Positions 44,631 to 53,979 of a DNA stretch of 64,000 bases are shown here, in pieces. Source of the stretch: Cytophagaceae bacterium (GTDB lineage: Bacteria > Bacteroidota > Bacteroidia > Cytophagales > UBA9547); contig JAIYAU010000034.1 in assembly GCA_027488865.1 (NCBI GenBank), positions 124,001-188,000 on the forward strand. The letters are read 5' to 3'. Position 1 is the stretch's first letter. Each line of letters begins with the position of its first letter. The notes beneath the pieces are model-generated. The model was not told the origin of the DNA. It saw only the letters and a program-made list of their open reading frames with translations, and did not search any database. The position numbers were made by a program, and so were the translations under genes.

Positions 44631-47600
44631 TTAATGTTTCACAATTCCTTGTAGTATTTCTATAGCTTGTTGAATATTTTTTACCTCTTCAAAGATAACA
44701 AGTAGTTTATCCTTCATTTCTTTAAGTTTTGATGATTTTCCATTTAAGTTTACAAATGCGATAATCTTACCAAAAACTTCAGATTTGAAATAATTTTCAT
44801 TTTTGGCGTCTAAGTAGCATCTTAAAGTTTGAGATTTAAGAGAAAGTTTTTCAAATCCCAACGTTTCGGCTGCCCACCTCAACTTAACCGTTTCAATCAA
44901 GTCTCTTACTTCGGAAGGATATGGACCAAATCGATCTTTGATTGATGCTATAAATTTTTGTAAGGCATCTTGATCCTTAATATTGTCAAGCTCGGAATAA
45001 AGGGAAAGCCTTTCTGTGATATTACTCACATACAACTCTGGTATTAAAATGGATAGGTCAGTTTCTATCACACAATCTACTAACAAGCTTTTTAAATTAA
45101 GGTCATTTTTAAAAAGCTCCTTAAAGTCGGTTTCTTTAAGTTCTTGGATAGCTTCGTCCAGAATTTGGTGATAAGTTTCGAAACCTAGGTCTGTAATGAA
45201 GCCACTTTGCTCTCCACCCAACAAGTTTCCGGCACCTCTGATGTCAAGATCTCTCATGGCTACCTTAAAACCGTCACCTAATTCAGAAAATTCTTCTAAT
45301 GTGGCTAAACGCTTGCGGGCATCGGTTGATAACAAGGTAGGTGCTGGTGTGATGAGGTAACAATAGGCCTTTTTATTGGATCTTCCCACTCTTCCACGCA
45401 TTTGGTGCAGATCAGAAAGACCAAACATGTGGGCATTGTTGATTATAATGGTATTTGCGTTAGGAATATCTAGACCAGACTCAATAATATTGGTAGCAAC
45501 AAGAACATCATATTCTCCTTCTATAAACTTCATCATGGCATTTTCAAGCCTTTCGCCGTCCATTTGACCATGCGCAATGCCGATTCTGGCATCTGGCACC
45601 ATTTTAAAAATAATATCTGCTATTTCACTAATGTCAGTCACCCTTGTGTGCACAAAAAACACTTGCCCTCCCCTTTTAATTTCAGCACTTACAGCATCTC
45701 TTATTACTTCTTTGTCAAAAACCTTAAGTTCGGTGGTAACAGGTTGCCTGTTTGGCGGTGGAGTGGCAATAACAGAAAGATCTCTTGCGCCCATGAGTGA
45801 AAAATGTAGCGTTCTAGGTATGGGGGTGGCCGTTAAAGTAAGTGTATCCACATTTACCTTGATTTGTTTTAATTTTTCTTTAATAGTTACACCAAACTTT
45901 TGTTCTTCATCAATAATTAAAAGCCCTAAATTGTGAAAGGCAACATCTTTACTTACAATACGATGGGTGCCAATAAGAATATCCGTTTTCCCCTCTTTAA
46001 CCCTTTGTAATGTTTCCTTTATTTGTCCAGCAGTTTTAAACCTATTCACATATTCTACTCTGCAAGGAAACCTTTCTAGTCGATCTCTAAATGTTTTATA
46101 ATGTTGCATGGCTAATACCGTGGTAGGTACCAATACTGCAACTTGTTTGTTATCACAAACAGCTTTAAAAGCTGCTCGTATTGCAACTTCTGTTTTACCA
46201 AAACCAACATCACCACATACAAGTCTGTCCATTGGATGTGGTTTTTCCATATCCTCTTTAACTTCTCGTGTTGCTTTGCCTTGATCTGGGGTATCTTCAT
46301 AAATAAAAGAGGTTTCTAGTTCTGCTTGCATAAATGTGTCTCTGCTAAATGCAAAACCAGGGGCAGTTCTGCTTTTAGCATAAAGCCCCATCAACTCTTC
46401 TGCAATATCTTTTACTTTTTTCTTAGCTGATTTCTTTTTGTTTTCCCATTCAGGCGAACCAAGCTTACTCATGTTTGGCGGGCCACCCTCTTTGCCACTG
46501 TATTTGGAAATTTTATGTAATGAATGTATGCTTACATATAACAAATCGTCGTCTTTAAAAATCAGGCGTATGGCTTCTTGCTTTTTTTCACCAACATCCA
46601 CCTTTTCCAAACCAACAAACCGCCCTATACCATAGTCCTCATGAACCACATAATCTCCTGGCTGAAGAGTTTTTAACTCTTTAAGGGTAAGCGATTTGGA
46701 TTTAGAATGTTTTTCCTTGTGTTTATATCTGTGAAATCTCTCAAAGAGTTGATGGTCGGTATAACAGACTAATTTAAGGTCGTGGTCAACAAAACCCTCT
46801 CGAAGTGGTTGAGCAACATGGTAGGTTTTTAAATCAGGTGAAATCTCGTCAAATATGGTCTCCAGCTTATCATACTGAATGTTGGATTCTGCAAAAATTA
46901 GATTTTTATAACCAGCAGATTGGTGGTCAAATAGGTTTTTGGCAATTAAATTAAAATCTTTATTAAAAGATGGCTGGGACTTGAAGTTAAAAGTATATTC
47001 CTGTTCGGACTTTTTATTAAACCGATTTCCAAACTCAACAAGATGATGTGTTTTTATTGATTCTGTAAAACTAGCCTGTGTTTCAAATAAGTCCTCTGGT
47101 CTGTTTACGATTGCCGAGCCATTATTTTGTGCTAAAATGTTTGTGAAGGACTCTTTAGCCTTATCAAAATATTTTGCAATAATACTGAGCTGTCCTTCAT
47201 AATCTTTGTACCAAATAATAGTATCTTTGGGTAAAAAATTAAAAAAGGCTTCTCTTGATTCTTGTAATAATTTTGTTTGAACATTGGGAATAATTGAAAC
47301 ATATTTCTTTGTTTCAACCGACAATTGGGTATCAGGATTGAAGGTACGAATACTTTCAACTTCATCTCCAAAAAGTTCTAAGCGATATGGCAACTCGTTG
47401 GCATAAGAAAAAATATCGATGATTCCTCCACGAACCGAGAATTGCCCTGGTTCATAAACAAAGTCGGCTTTTTCAAAATCGTAAGAATGAAGTAGCTCTG
47501 TAATAAAACCTACATCCAAACTTTCACCTACACTTGCCCCGAAAGTATTTGAAGTAAGAGATCGTTTGTTGATCACCTTTTCACATAAAGCCTCAGGATA

Positions 47601-47975
47601 AGACACCAACATCAATTTTCCAGCTTTATCGGCATTTAATTTATTTAATACCTCTGCACGTTGTAAGATATTGGCATTTTCTGTTTCTTCAAATTGATAA
47701 GGTTTTTTATAGGAGGCTGGGAACATTAGGATGTCTACCCCTTCTATTAAGTTCTGAATATCGTTGTAAAAATAAAAGGCCTGTTCTTTATCCTCTAAAA
47801 TAAAAAAATGGTTGTTTGAGGTAATACCCTGCAAGGCAGAAACAAGAACTGCGTCTGAACTTCCTACTAACCCTTTAATTTGTAGCCTTTTAACATCAGA
47901 AGTATTAAAACTTTCTGCGATTGACTTAGTAAATGGGTCGTTTTCGTAGTACTCAATAAAGTCTTTTACTTTCAA
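44631..47975 (-). CDS. mfd: transcription-repair coupling factor
   Basis: This 1114-residue translocase removes RNA polymerase stalled at DNA damage and recruits UvrA. Domains in order: a UvrB-like N-terminus (~1-350), the RNAP-interacting CarD-like domain (LQPGDYVVHEDYGIGRF, ~440), SF2 motor with Walker A GDVGFGKTEVAIRA, DEEQKFGV (motif II), TATPIPRTLHFSLMGARDL and QMRGRVGRSNKKAYCYL, and the C-terminal TRCF domain. The start is TTG at 47975: an in-frame stop lies four codons upstream and no ATG intervenes. Confidence 0.97.
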   Translation of the reverse strand: MKVKDFIEYYENDPFTKSIAESFNTSDVKRLQIKGLVGSSDAVLVSALQGITSNNHFFILEDKEQAFYFYNDIQNLIEGVDILMFPASYKKPYQFEETENANILQRAEVLNKLNADKAGKLMLVSYPEALCEKVINKRSLTSNTFGASVGESLDVGFITELLHSYDFEKADFVYEPGQFSVRGGIIDIFSYANELPYRLELFGDEVESIRTFNPDTQLSVETKKYVSIIPNVQTKLLQESREAFFNFLPKDTIIWYKDYEGQLSIIAKYFDKAKESFTNILAQNNGSAIVNRPEDLFETQASFTESIKTHHLVEFGNRFNKKSEQEYTFNFKSQPSFNKDFNLIAKNLFDHQSAGYKNLIFAESNIQYDKLETIFDEISPDLKTYHVAQPLREGFVDHDLKLVCYTDHQLFERFHRYKHKEKHSKSKSLTLKELKTLQPGDYVVHEDYGIGRFVGLEKVDVGEKKQEAIRLIFKDDDLLYVSIHSLHKISKYSGKEGGPPNMSKLGSPEWENKKKSAKKKVKDIAEELMGLYAKSRTAPGFAFSRDTFMQAELETSFIYEDTPDQGKATREVKEDMEKPHPMDRLVCGDVGFGKTEVAIRAAFKAVCDNKQVAVLVPTTVLAMQHYKTFRDRLERFPCRVEYVNRFKTAGQIKETLQRVKEGKTDILIGTHRIVSKDVAFHNLGLLIIDEEQKFGVTIKEKLKQIKVNVDTLTLTATPIPRTLHFSLMGARDLSVIATPPPNRQPVTTELKVFDKEVIRDAVSAEIKRGGQVFFVHTRVTDISEIADIIFKMVPDARIGIAHGQMDGERLENAMMKFIEGEYDVLVATNIIESGLDIPNANTIIINNAHMFGLSDLHQMRGRVGRSNKKAYCYLITPAPTLLSTDARKRLATLEEFSELGDGFKVAMRDLDIRGAGNLLGGEQSGFITDLGFETYHQILDEAIQELKETDFKELFKNDLNLKSLLVDCVIETDLSILIPELYVSNITERLSLYSELDNIKDQDALQKFIASIKDRFGPYPSEVRDLIETVKLRWAAETLGFEKLSLKSQTLRCYLDAKNENYFKSEVFGKIIAFVNLNGKSSKLKEMKDKLLVIFEEVKNIQQAIEILQGIVKH

Positions 47976-48005
47976 AAAAAATAATTATTAAATTTCGTGG
48001 TGTAC

Positions 48006-49013
48006 CTATCTTGATTCTTTAAGTTCTTTTAAACTAATCATTTTTTGAATTTCAGGATCCCATAATTTAAGCTGAAAACAGCGATAAATTTCAAGGGGAT
48101 TTAAGGAAGTAACCCCAGGATTCTGAAGTTCAGGGATATTTTCCATGGTTTCTTTAAGTCTGTAAAATGGTATTTTTGCGTTCATGTGGTGAATATGGTG
48201 AAAGCCAATGTTAGCTGTGAACCAATGCATTAGCGCACTCATTTTCATATAACTGCTAGATTGTAACGCTGCGTGGTTATAGCTCCATTCAATATTTTCT
48301 TTAAAAATCACACCAGGAAAATTATGTTGAGCATAAAACAGATAGGCTCCTATGGCAGAGGATACCACAAAAGGAATTGTTTGTACGAATACCAAAGATT
48401 GCCATCCACCTGTTACAAACAAGGCCACACCAATACCAATATGTAGAATTAATGCTAAAAGAGAGTCAAAATGTTTTTTGGGAGACGACTTGAAAGAACG
48501 CAGACACATGCCGTAAGCAAACATGATGATATAGCCTGACGCAATCGTGAGTGGATGCCTGGTAAACAAATAAAAGTTTCTTACCTTTTTAGAAGAAGCA
48601 AGAAATTTTTGTTTTGTCATAATGGGGTAGCTTCCAATGTCAGCGGTATGGAGTTTTGAGTTATGTGCATGGTGGTAGTCGTGGGAGCGTTTCCAAATTG
48701 AACTAGGAGCCAACACCAACATTCCATAAAAATACATGATTACCTCGGCTAATTTAGATTTGGTAAGTATAGTATGGTGCTGGTAATCATGAGCAATCAC
48801 AAACATTCGTACCATGGTAAAGCCCATGATTATACTTAAAGGAAGACGAAGATACCATTGAGGTAAAACAATTAACCCAGTACACATTATGGCCAAAATG
48901 ACCAAGGTACTAATAGTTAAATACCAACTTTTGGCGCGGTTTTCAACAGTAAATTTTTTGGTAGCTAAGATCAGCTCCTTACCACTTCTAACATTATTTT
49001 CAATAACGACCAT
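48006..49013 (-). CDS. membrane fatty acid desaturase
   Basis: This 335-residue di-iron membrane desaturase has the three histidine boxes HDYQHH (75-80), HDYHHAH (111-117) and HHIHH (272-276), separated by hydrophobic TM segments. It should introduce a double bond into acyl chains or a related lipid. The sequence alone does not separate acyl-CoA/lipid desaturases from carotenoid-type relatives. Genes flanking it on the same strand are an LpxL-like acyltransferase and mfd. Confidence 0.87.
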   Translation of the reverse strand: MVVIENNVRSGKELILATKKFTVENRAKSWYLTISTLVILAIMCTGLIVLPQWYLRLPLSIIMGFTMVRMFVIAHDYQHHTILTKSKLAEVIMYFYGMLVLAPSSIWKRSHDYHHAHNSKLHTADIGSYPIMTKQKFLASSKKVRNFYLFTRHPLTIASGYIIMFAYGMCLRSFKSSPKKHFDSLLALILHIGIGVALFVTGGWQSLVFVQTIPFVVSSAIGAYLFYAQHNFPGVIFKENIEWSYNHAALQSSSYMKMSALMHWFTANIGFHHIHHMNAKIPFYRLKETMENIPELQNPGVTSLNPLEIYRCFQLKLWDPEIQKMISLKELKESR

Positions 49014-49051
49014 TTGAATCTATGAGGCAAATATTGTTCTAAAGAAATAAC

Positions 49052-49939
49052 CTAATTTTGTACGTTTTGTGGCCTTTTATGTTTCCATCTGCGATGCGAC
49101 CAAAGCCAAGTTTCTGGTTGTCTTAATATGTCTTGTTCCAACCTTTTTGTGTGTAATGTTGAAATTTCTCCATCCTTTGTATTAATTGGGTCTTCTAATA
49201 ATATTTCCGCGTGGATTTGATAAAAGCCTCTTTTCACTTTGTTTACTGAGGCATATACAATGGGATAACCCAATTTTTTTGCAATTTTTTCAGTTCCTAT
49301 AAAAACTGGCGTGTCTTGGTTTAAAAAAGTCGTCCAAAACGCGCCCTTGGGTTGTGGTGTTTGATCAGCAATAAAAGCAGTGGCATTTAAAGTGTTTTTA
49401 TTATTGACCATGTCCCTAAAAGTATCTTGCATTTTTATCAGTTTGCTGCCAAATCTACAACGCATATCAATAATCAAATTGTTAAAGTATTTGTTTTGAA
49501 GCGGGTGATATATCACAAACAATTGATTTTTACGTAGCAAGGTATAACTGTTGCCTCCCCACTCCCAATTGCCAAAGTGACCCATCACAATAATAAAATT
49601 GGTGTTTTGTTTGTATAATTTGTCAAATACCTCCACTGCTGAAGGTTCGAAACTGCATCTTTCAAGCATTTCTTTTTCAGAAATCGTCAAGGTTTTAAAT
49701 GTTTCTAGAAATAAATCACAAAGGTGGGTGTAAAATTGTTGAGCTATTTTTTTAATTTCTTTTTCCGATTTTTCTGGAAACGAGTTTTTTAGGTTTTCTA
49801 GAATAACAGCTTTACGATATCCTAAAACATCGCGCATGATAAAACAAAAAAAATTAGAAACGCCATATAAAACTGGAAATGGCAAATACGATACCAGGTA
49901 TAAAAATGGTAGAGAAATATAATAAATTAGTGCCTGCAT
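49052..49939 (-). CDS. LpxL/HtrB-type lipid A (acyl) acyltransferase family protein
   Basis: This 295-residue membrane-bound acyltransferase starts at the ATG at 49939 (MQALIYYIS); a longer frame to 49966 adds a non-conserved 9-residue tail. It has an N-terminal TM anchor and the catalytic His/Glu motif MGHFGNWEWGG, with the later FIADQTPQPKGAFWTTF. It should transfer acyl chains to lipid A or a related lipid, such as ornithine lipids. It lies directly before the desaturase gene in the transcript. Confidence 0.87.
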   Translation of the reverse strand: MQALIYYISLPFLYLVSYLPFPVLYGVSNFFCFIMRDVLGYRKAVILENLKNSFPEKSEKEIKKIAQQFYTHLCDLFLETFKTLTISEKEMLERCSFEPSAVEVFDKLYKQNTNFIIVMGHFGNWEWGGNSYTLLRKNQLFVIYHPLQNKYFNNLIIDMRCRFGSKLIKMQDTFRDMVNNKNTLNATAFIADQTPQPKGAFWTTFLNQDTPVFIGTEKIAKKLGYPIVYASVNKVKRGFYQIHAEILLEDPINTKDGEISTLHTKRLEQDILRQPETWLWSHRRWKHKRPQNVQN

Positions 49940-50067
49940 GTTAAAATATGAATTTAACGACCACAAATGTAATGCGTTTTATTATAAATGCCGAACTTTG
50001 AAGTTGTTATTGATGAATTACCTGCGTTTCCTACAATCACAAACCCAACTAAGTTCAAAAAATAATC

Positions 50068-51204
50068 TTATAAAGTTGCTTGATGATATACGTTCTTTAA
50101 TATTTCTACTGTTTTATCTATTTCTTGCAAAGTGTTTTGATGTCCAAATGAAAATCGAATGGTTGTTTTTTCAGAATCGGGCATAATGGCTTGAAGCACA
50201 TGAGAACCAACAGAGCTACCACTAGCGCAGGCGCTTCCACCAGAAGCAGACACTCCTTCTATATCTAGACTAAAGAGCATCAAGTCGTTACCTGTAGACT
50301 TAGGGAAGGTAACATTGATTATTTTAGATAAATGTTCATTTGTGTTTTGCCAATCTCCATTAAAGCTAACATCAGGGATTTGTTCTTGTAATAGCTTAAT
50401 CATACTTGCCTTAAGTATGGCTAAATGCCTTTGTTTTGCATCAATATCTTGAAGGGCTAACTCAAGGGCTTTGGCCAAACCTACTATTCCATACAAATTT
50501 TCGGTACCTCCACGCATGTTGCGCTCTTGTACACCACCATGTATATAGGGTGCCAATTTTTCTCGATTGTACATGAAACCCACGCCTTTTGGACCGTTAA
50601 ATTTATGTGCTGCTCCTACTATGAAATCAACAGCAGTGGCCTTCAAATCAATTTTTAAATGCCCTATAGTTTGCACTGTATCAGAATGAAAATAACAATT
50701 CGTAGACTTACAAATGTCACTAACCAAATTAATCTTAGAAATGTTGCCCAGCTCGTTGTTGGCATGCATTAAAGAAACCAATGCTCCTGGATATTTCTCA
50801 GAAAGTATTTTAAGAGATTCATAATCTATGACACCTTTATCATCGATTTTAACATAATGGATTTGTGCTAATCCCTGTTTTTGGATCCAGTCGCATGAAT
50901 GTAAAACAGCGTGATGTTCAATGGGTGAAGTTATGATATGTTTAACACCCAAAGAATAAACCGATGAAAAAAGGATGGTATTATCTGCCTCGGTGCCCCC
51001 AGAAGTAAAGAAAATTTCTGAAGGAGAAGCATTGAGTAACTCAGCAACCTGTTTCCTTGCTCTTTCTATTACTATGCGGGCAGTTCTGCCATGTGAATGT
51101 ATAGAAGATGGATTGCCATAAGTATCTTTGATAAATGGTAGCATTTCATCCAACACCTGCGGAGCTAAAGGCGTGGTGGACGCATTGTCGAGATAAATTC
51201 TCAT
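50068..51204 (-). CDS. cysteine desulfurase (NifS/IscS-like)
   Basis: This 378-residue PLP enzyme mobilises sulfur from cysteine for Fe-S clusters or tRNA thiolation. PLP is bound by Lys201 in AAHKFNGPKGVGF, the persulfide Cys is Cys326 in GGSACASGSSVGSHVL, and the N-terminal YLDNASTTPL motif is typical. The short SACASGS loop fits the IscS/NifS-like group (class I) rather than SufS. No Fe-S scaffold genes are adjacent, so a role in tRNA sulfur modification or general sulfur supply is equally plausible. Confidence 0.93.
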   Translation of the reverse strand: MRIYLDNASTTPLAPQVLDEMLPFIKDTYGNPSSIHSHGRTARIVIERARKQVAELLNASPSEIFFTSGGTEADNTILFSSVYSLGVKHIITSPIEHHAVLHSCDWIQKQGLAQIHYVKIDDKGVIDYESLKILSEKYPGALVSLMHANNELGNISKINLVSDICKSTNCYFHSDTVQTIGHLKIDLKATAVDFIVGAAHKFNGPKGVGFMYNREKLAPYIHGGVQERNMRGGTENLYGIVGLAKALELALQDIDAKQRHLAILKASMIKLLQEQIPDVSFNGDWQNTNEHLSKIINVTFPKSTGNDLMLFSLDIEGVSASGGSACASGSSVGSHVLQAIMPDSEKTTIRFSFGHQNTLQEIDKTVEILKNVYHQATL

Positions 51205-51292
51205 TTTTATTAAATTTGATTATCCTAAAGCCAAAATACGGTATTAAGATTGAAAAAGAGTTTGTATTTCTTTTTTTATTTTTGTTATTACC

Positions 51293-51300
51293 TATATTTG
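51293..51300 (+). promoter_or_regulatory. trpEG promoter -7 element
   Basis: TATATTTG matches TAnnTTTG exactly. The predicted start is at about 51307. No good -33 TTTG is found at the usual 19-20 base spacing. Confidence 0.5.
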
Positions 51301-51320
51301 CATCTCGAAGATAACAACAT

Positions 51321-51356
51321 ATGAGAATAGATAATTGGTGTAGGAACTATTGTTAG
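51321..51356 (+). CDS. candidate 11-residue trp leader peptide
   Basis: ATG at 51321 opens an 11-codon frame MRIDNWCRNYC ending TAG at 51354. The one Trp codon (TGG, 51336-51338) lies six codons before the stop, and the stop sits just before hairpin 1:2. A ribosome stalled at Trp would free region 2 for antitermination. It is too short to judge by coding statistics, so the case rests on position. Confidence 0.5.
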   Translation: MRIDNWCRNYC

Positions 51357-51397
51357 CCGACTGGATGCAGTTGACCCGATGTTCTATGCACTATAAC

Positions 51398-51431
51398 AAA
51401 AAGGCTCACTGAATCGCAGTGGGCCTTTTTT
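51398..51431 (+). terminator. intrinsic terminator/attenuator before trpE
   Basis: AAAAAGGCTCACTG, loop AATCG, CAGTGGGCCTTTTTT: 5 perfect inner pairs, one G-U, then GGC/GCC and A-T pairs. The T-run follows and the trpE start is 41 bp downstream. No gene ends just before it, so it acts in the trp leader itself. Confidence 0.85.
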
Positions 51432-51472
51432 ATTATTAAATGAAGTAACAAACGAAATAAATTATTTTTACA

Positions 51473-52888
51473 ATGGGAAAAAGGTATAAGTTAAATACGC
51501 TATTTAAAAAATTCTTAGCGGACGACATCACACCTGTAAGTATTTATCTCAAGTTAAGGGATAAATTTCCTAACAGTATCCTTCTGGAGAGCTCTGATTA
51601 TCATGGCACACAAGACATCTATTCTTACATTTGTTGCAAGCCAATTGCCGGAATTATCTTATCAGACGAGCAAGTAAACATATCTTTTCCTGATGGTGAA
51701 ATAAACAAAATCGCCATAACACCAGAAGTATCTATAACGAATCTAATCCATGATTTTGCACAGAGTTTTGAATCGGATAAACAAGATTTTCCTTTTCTGA
51801 ACAATGGGCTCTTTGGTTATACCTCTTTTGATGCTGTAAGGTATTTTGAAGATGTGGAGATTAAAACCTACGAAACAGAATACAGAAAAATTCCAGAAAT
51901 TCAATATCATGTGTATCAATATGTACTGGCGTTTAATCATTTTAACAATGAGTTGTATATTTTTGAAAACAGATATGAAAACGACCAAGAGGATAGCAAA
52001 TTGGATTTAATTGAATTTGCAATAACCGGGCGCAGCTATACCAAATTTAAGTTTGAACTAGTCGATAGAGAGGAATCCAACTTTACAGATGAAGAATTCT
52101 TAAAAGTACTTCAAAAAGGTAAGGACCATTGTAGGCGAGGTGATGTGTTTCAAATTGTTTTATCCCGAAGATTTTCAAGGCAATATAAAGGGGATGATTT
52201 TAATGTTTACCGTAGTCTAAGATCTATCAATCCGTCACCTTATCTTTTTTATTTTGATTATGGTAGTTTTAGAATTTTTGGTTCTTCTCCCGAAGCTCAG
52301 ATAGTAATAAAAGCAGAAAAAGCAACAATTTACCCTATAGCTGGCACCTTTAAACGATCAGGAAACGATATTAAAGATTACGATCTTGCCAAGCAATTGC
52401 TTAACGACCCTAAAGAAAATTCTGAGCACGTGATGTTGGTAGATTTGGCTAGAAATGACCTCAGCCGCCATTGTGACGGCGTTAAGGTAGAAACCTACAA
52501 GGAGGTTCAATATTATTCACATGTAATCCACTTAGTGTCTAAAGTAACTGGCAGAACCAACGGAAAAGGTTCGTTTATGGATATTGTAGGAGACACATTC
52601 CCTGCTGGAACACTTTCGGGCGCTCCCAAACATAATGCACTTCAACTCATTAATAAATATGAACACGGTAATCGTGGTTTTTATGGTGGTGCTATAGGTT
52701 ACATTGGTTTTAATGGAGAATTTAACCATGCCATTATGATAAGAACCGTATTAAGCAAAGATTACATCCTGTTCTACCAAGCTGGTGCTGGTGTAGTAGA
52801 TTTGTCGGTGCTTGAAAATGAACTCCAAGAAGTGAATAACAAATTAGCTGCATTAAAAAAAGCAATAGCTCAAGCAGAAAAAATATAA
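51473..52888 (+). CDS. trpE: anthranilate synthase component I
   Basis: This 471-residue chorismate-using enzyme makes anthranilate with TrpG, the first committed step of tryptophan synthesis. The tryptophan-feedback site motif LLES (LLESSDYHG, residues 37-45) and the chorismate-binding C-terminal region (GDVFQIVLSRRF, IRTVLSKDYILFYQAGAGVV, PYLFYFDYGSFRIFGSSPE, VDLARNDLSRHCDG) are clear. Feedback inhibition by Trp is therefore likely in addition to leader attenuation. PabB is the alternative but lacks the LLES element and the pairing seen here. trpG follows after 27 bp. Confidence 0.93.
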   Translation: MGKRYKLNTLFKKFLADDITPVSIYLKLRDKFPNSILLESSDYHGTQDIYSYICCKPIAGIILSDEQVNISFPDGEINKIAITPEVSITNLIHDFAQSFESDKQDFPFLNNGLFGYTSFDAVRYFEDVEIKTYETEYRKIPEIQYHVYQYVLAFNHFNNELYIFENRYENDQEDSKLDLIEFAITGRSYTKFKFELVDREESNFTDEEFLKVLQKGKDHCRRGDVFQIVLSRRFSRQYKGDDFNVYRSLRSINPSPYLFYFDYGSFRIFGSSPEAQIVIKAEKATIYPIAGTFKRSGNDIKDYDLAKQLLNDPKENSEHVMLVDLARNDLSRHCDGVKVETYKEVQYYSHVIHLVSKVTGRTNGKGSFMDIVGDTFPAGTLSGAPKHNALQLINKYEHGNRGFYGGAIGYIGFNGEFNHAIMIRTVLSKDYILFYQAGAGVVDLSVLENELQEVNNKLAALKKAIAQAEKI

Positions 52889-52915
52889 TAAATACACCTT
52901 CTGATAAATTAAGAC

Positions 52916-53497
52916 ATGACCACGAACACTAAAATCCTTGTATTTGATAACTACGACTCCTTTACATACAATCTTGTTCATCTTATAAAAGCACTTGGTT
53001 ACACCCAACTTGAGGTGTATCGTAATGACAAGATTACAATTGAGGAAATTAAAAATTATGACAAAATTCTCCTTTCACCTGGCCCTGGTATACCCTCAGA
53101 AGCAGGCATATTGCAACCACTTATAAAAGAGTATGCAGCTACAAAGAGTATTTTAGGTGTGTGTTTGGGCCATCAGGCCATTGGCGAGGTGTTTGGAGGT
53201 AAGTTGACCAATTTGGAAAAAGTTTTTCACGGGATTGCCACTAAAAGTAAAATTTTGGTAAAAGAACCTCTTTTTAATAATCTACCTGATGAATTTATGA
53301 CAGGTAGGTATCATTCGTGGGTGGTAGATACCCAAGGATTTCCTAATGATAAATTAGAAATAACAGCAGAAGATGAATCTGGCAAAATTATGGCCTTAAG
53401 GCATCGTAATTATGATGTAAGGGGCGTACAATTTCATCCAGAATCAATATTAACGGAACATGGCGAAGAATTAATAAGAAACTGGTTGAAAATGTAA
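52916..53497 (+). CDS. trpG: anthranilate synthase component II (glutamine amidotransferase)
   Basis: This 193-residue class I glutaminase supplies ammonia to TrpE. The nucleophile is Cys83 (GVCLGHQAIG), and the His/Glu of the triad are His174 and Glu176 (FHPESILTEHG). The N-terminal VFDNYDSFTYNLVHLI is typical. It shares the transcript with trpE and converges with the peroxiredoxin gene. The rest of the trp pathway (trpD, C, F, B, A) is absent here. Confidence 0.94.
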   Translation: MTTNTKILVFDNYDSFTYNLVHLIKALGYTQLEVYRNDKITIEEIKNYDKILLSPGPGIPSEAGILQPLIKEYAATKSILGVCLGHQAIGEVFGGKLTNLEKVFHGIATKSKILVKEPLFNNLPDEFMTGRYHSWVVDTQGFPNDKLEITAEDESGKIMALRHRNYDVRGVQFHPESILTEHGEELIRNWLKM

Positions 53498-53505
53498 ATC
53501 CAAAT

Positions 53506-53979
53506 TTAGGTCAGCGACTTTAATTTAGCGGTAATCGCTTCAAAGTTTGGCAAATCGCCTGCGCTCTCGAGAATCTCAGCGTATTGTACGATTCCATTTT
53601 TGTCTATGATGAACGAGGCAGTTTTTGACACATCTCTCATACCAAATACAAACTCGGTGTACAGAGTCCCATACAATCTTGATGTTTCTTTATTAAAATC
53701 GGATAACAATGCAAAGGGTAGATTTTGCTCAGTTCTATATTTTTCAAGACTAAATATAGTATCAACAGATATGGCAAGAATATCGCTCGCCACATTTCTA
53801 TAATCTGTAAAAGAATCTCTCACTATGCCCATTTGTTTGGTGCAAAGGCTGGTAAATGCCAACGGAAAGAACATCAGCAATAAATTCTTTTTTCCGTGAT
53901 ATTGTTCTAAAGAAATTTCTCTTTTATCGGAACTAAACAATTTAAAATTGGGGGCTGAATCACCTATTTTTATCGGCAT
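53506..53979 (-). CDS. 1-Cys peroxiredoxin (AhpE-like)
   Basis: This 157-residue thiol peroxidase reduces hydroperoxides. The peroxidatic Cys46 is in FFPLAFTSLCTKQM (Pro39, Thr43, Cys46). It is the only cysteine in the protein, so it is a 1-Cys type needing an external thiol (thioredoxin, mycothiol-like or other). This favours the AhpE-like branch over the 2-Cys Bcp/PrxQ branch. No signal peptide, so it is cytoplasmic. It converges with trpG. Confidence 0.9.
   Translation of the reverse strand: MPIKIGDSAPNFKLFSSDKREISLEQYHGKKNLLLMFFPLAFTSLCTKQMGIVRDSFTDYRNVASDILAISVDTIFSLEKYRTEQNLPFALLSDFNKETSRLYGTLYTEFVFGMRDVSKTASFIIDKNGIVQYAEILESAGDLPNFEAITAKLKSLT

Larger units (their letters stand above)
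51307..51435 (+). promoter_or_regulatory. candidate tryptophan attenuator leader
   Basis: The untranslated leader before trpE contains four elements of ribosome-mediated attenuation. (i) A short reading frame holds a Trp codon (51321-51356). (ii) Pause-type hairpin 1:2: CGACTG (51358-51363) pairs with CAGTTG (51368-51373). (iii) Alternative 2:3 pairing: 51368-51376 (CAGTTGACC) is partly complementary to 51403-51411 (GGCTCACTG), 6 pairs plus one G-U. (iv) Terminator 3:4 at 51398-51431. The 1:2 and 2:3 pairings are mutually exclusive. This is inference from the sequence; only experiment or comparison can prove the switch. Confidence 0.6.

Noticed and set aside
45577-45936. A 119-codon open frame antisense to mfd
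   Set aside because: It overlaps conserved helicase motifs of mfd, and its translation has no family signal.
51440-51448. A three-codon frame (ATG AAG TAA) between the trp terminator and trpE
   Set aside because: It is too short and downstream of the terminator. The Trp-containing frame at 51321-51356 is the meaningful leader.
51473-53497. Possible pabB/pabA assignment for the trpE-trpG pair
   Set aside because: The LLES feedback motif of TrpE and a Trp-codon leader favour anthranilate synthase over aminodeoxychorismate synthase.
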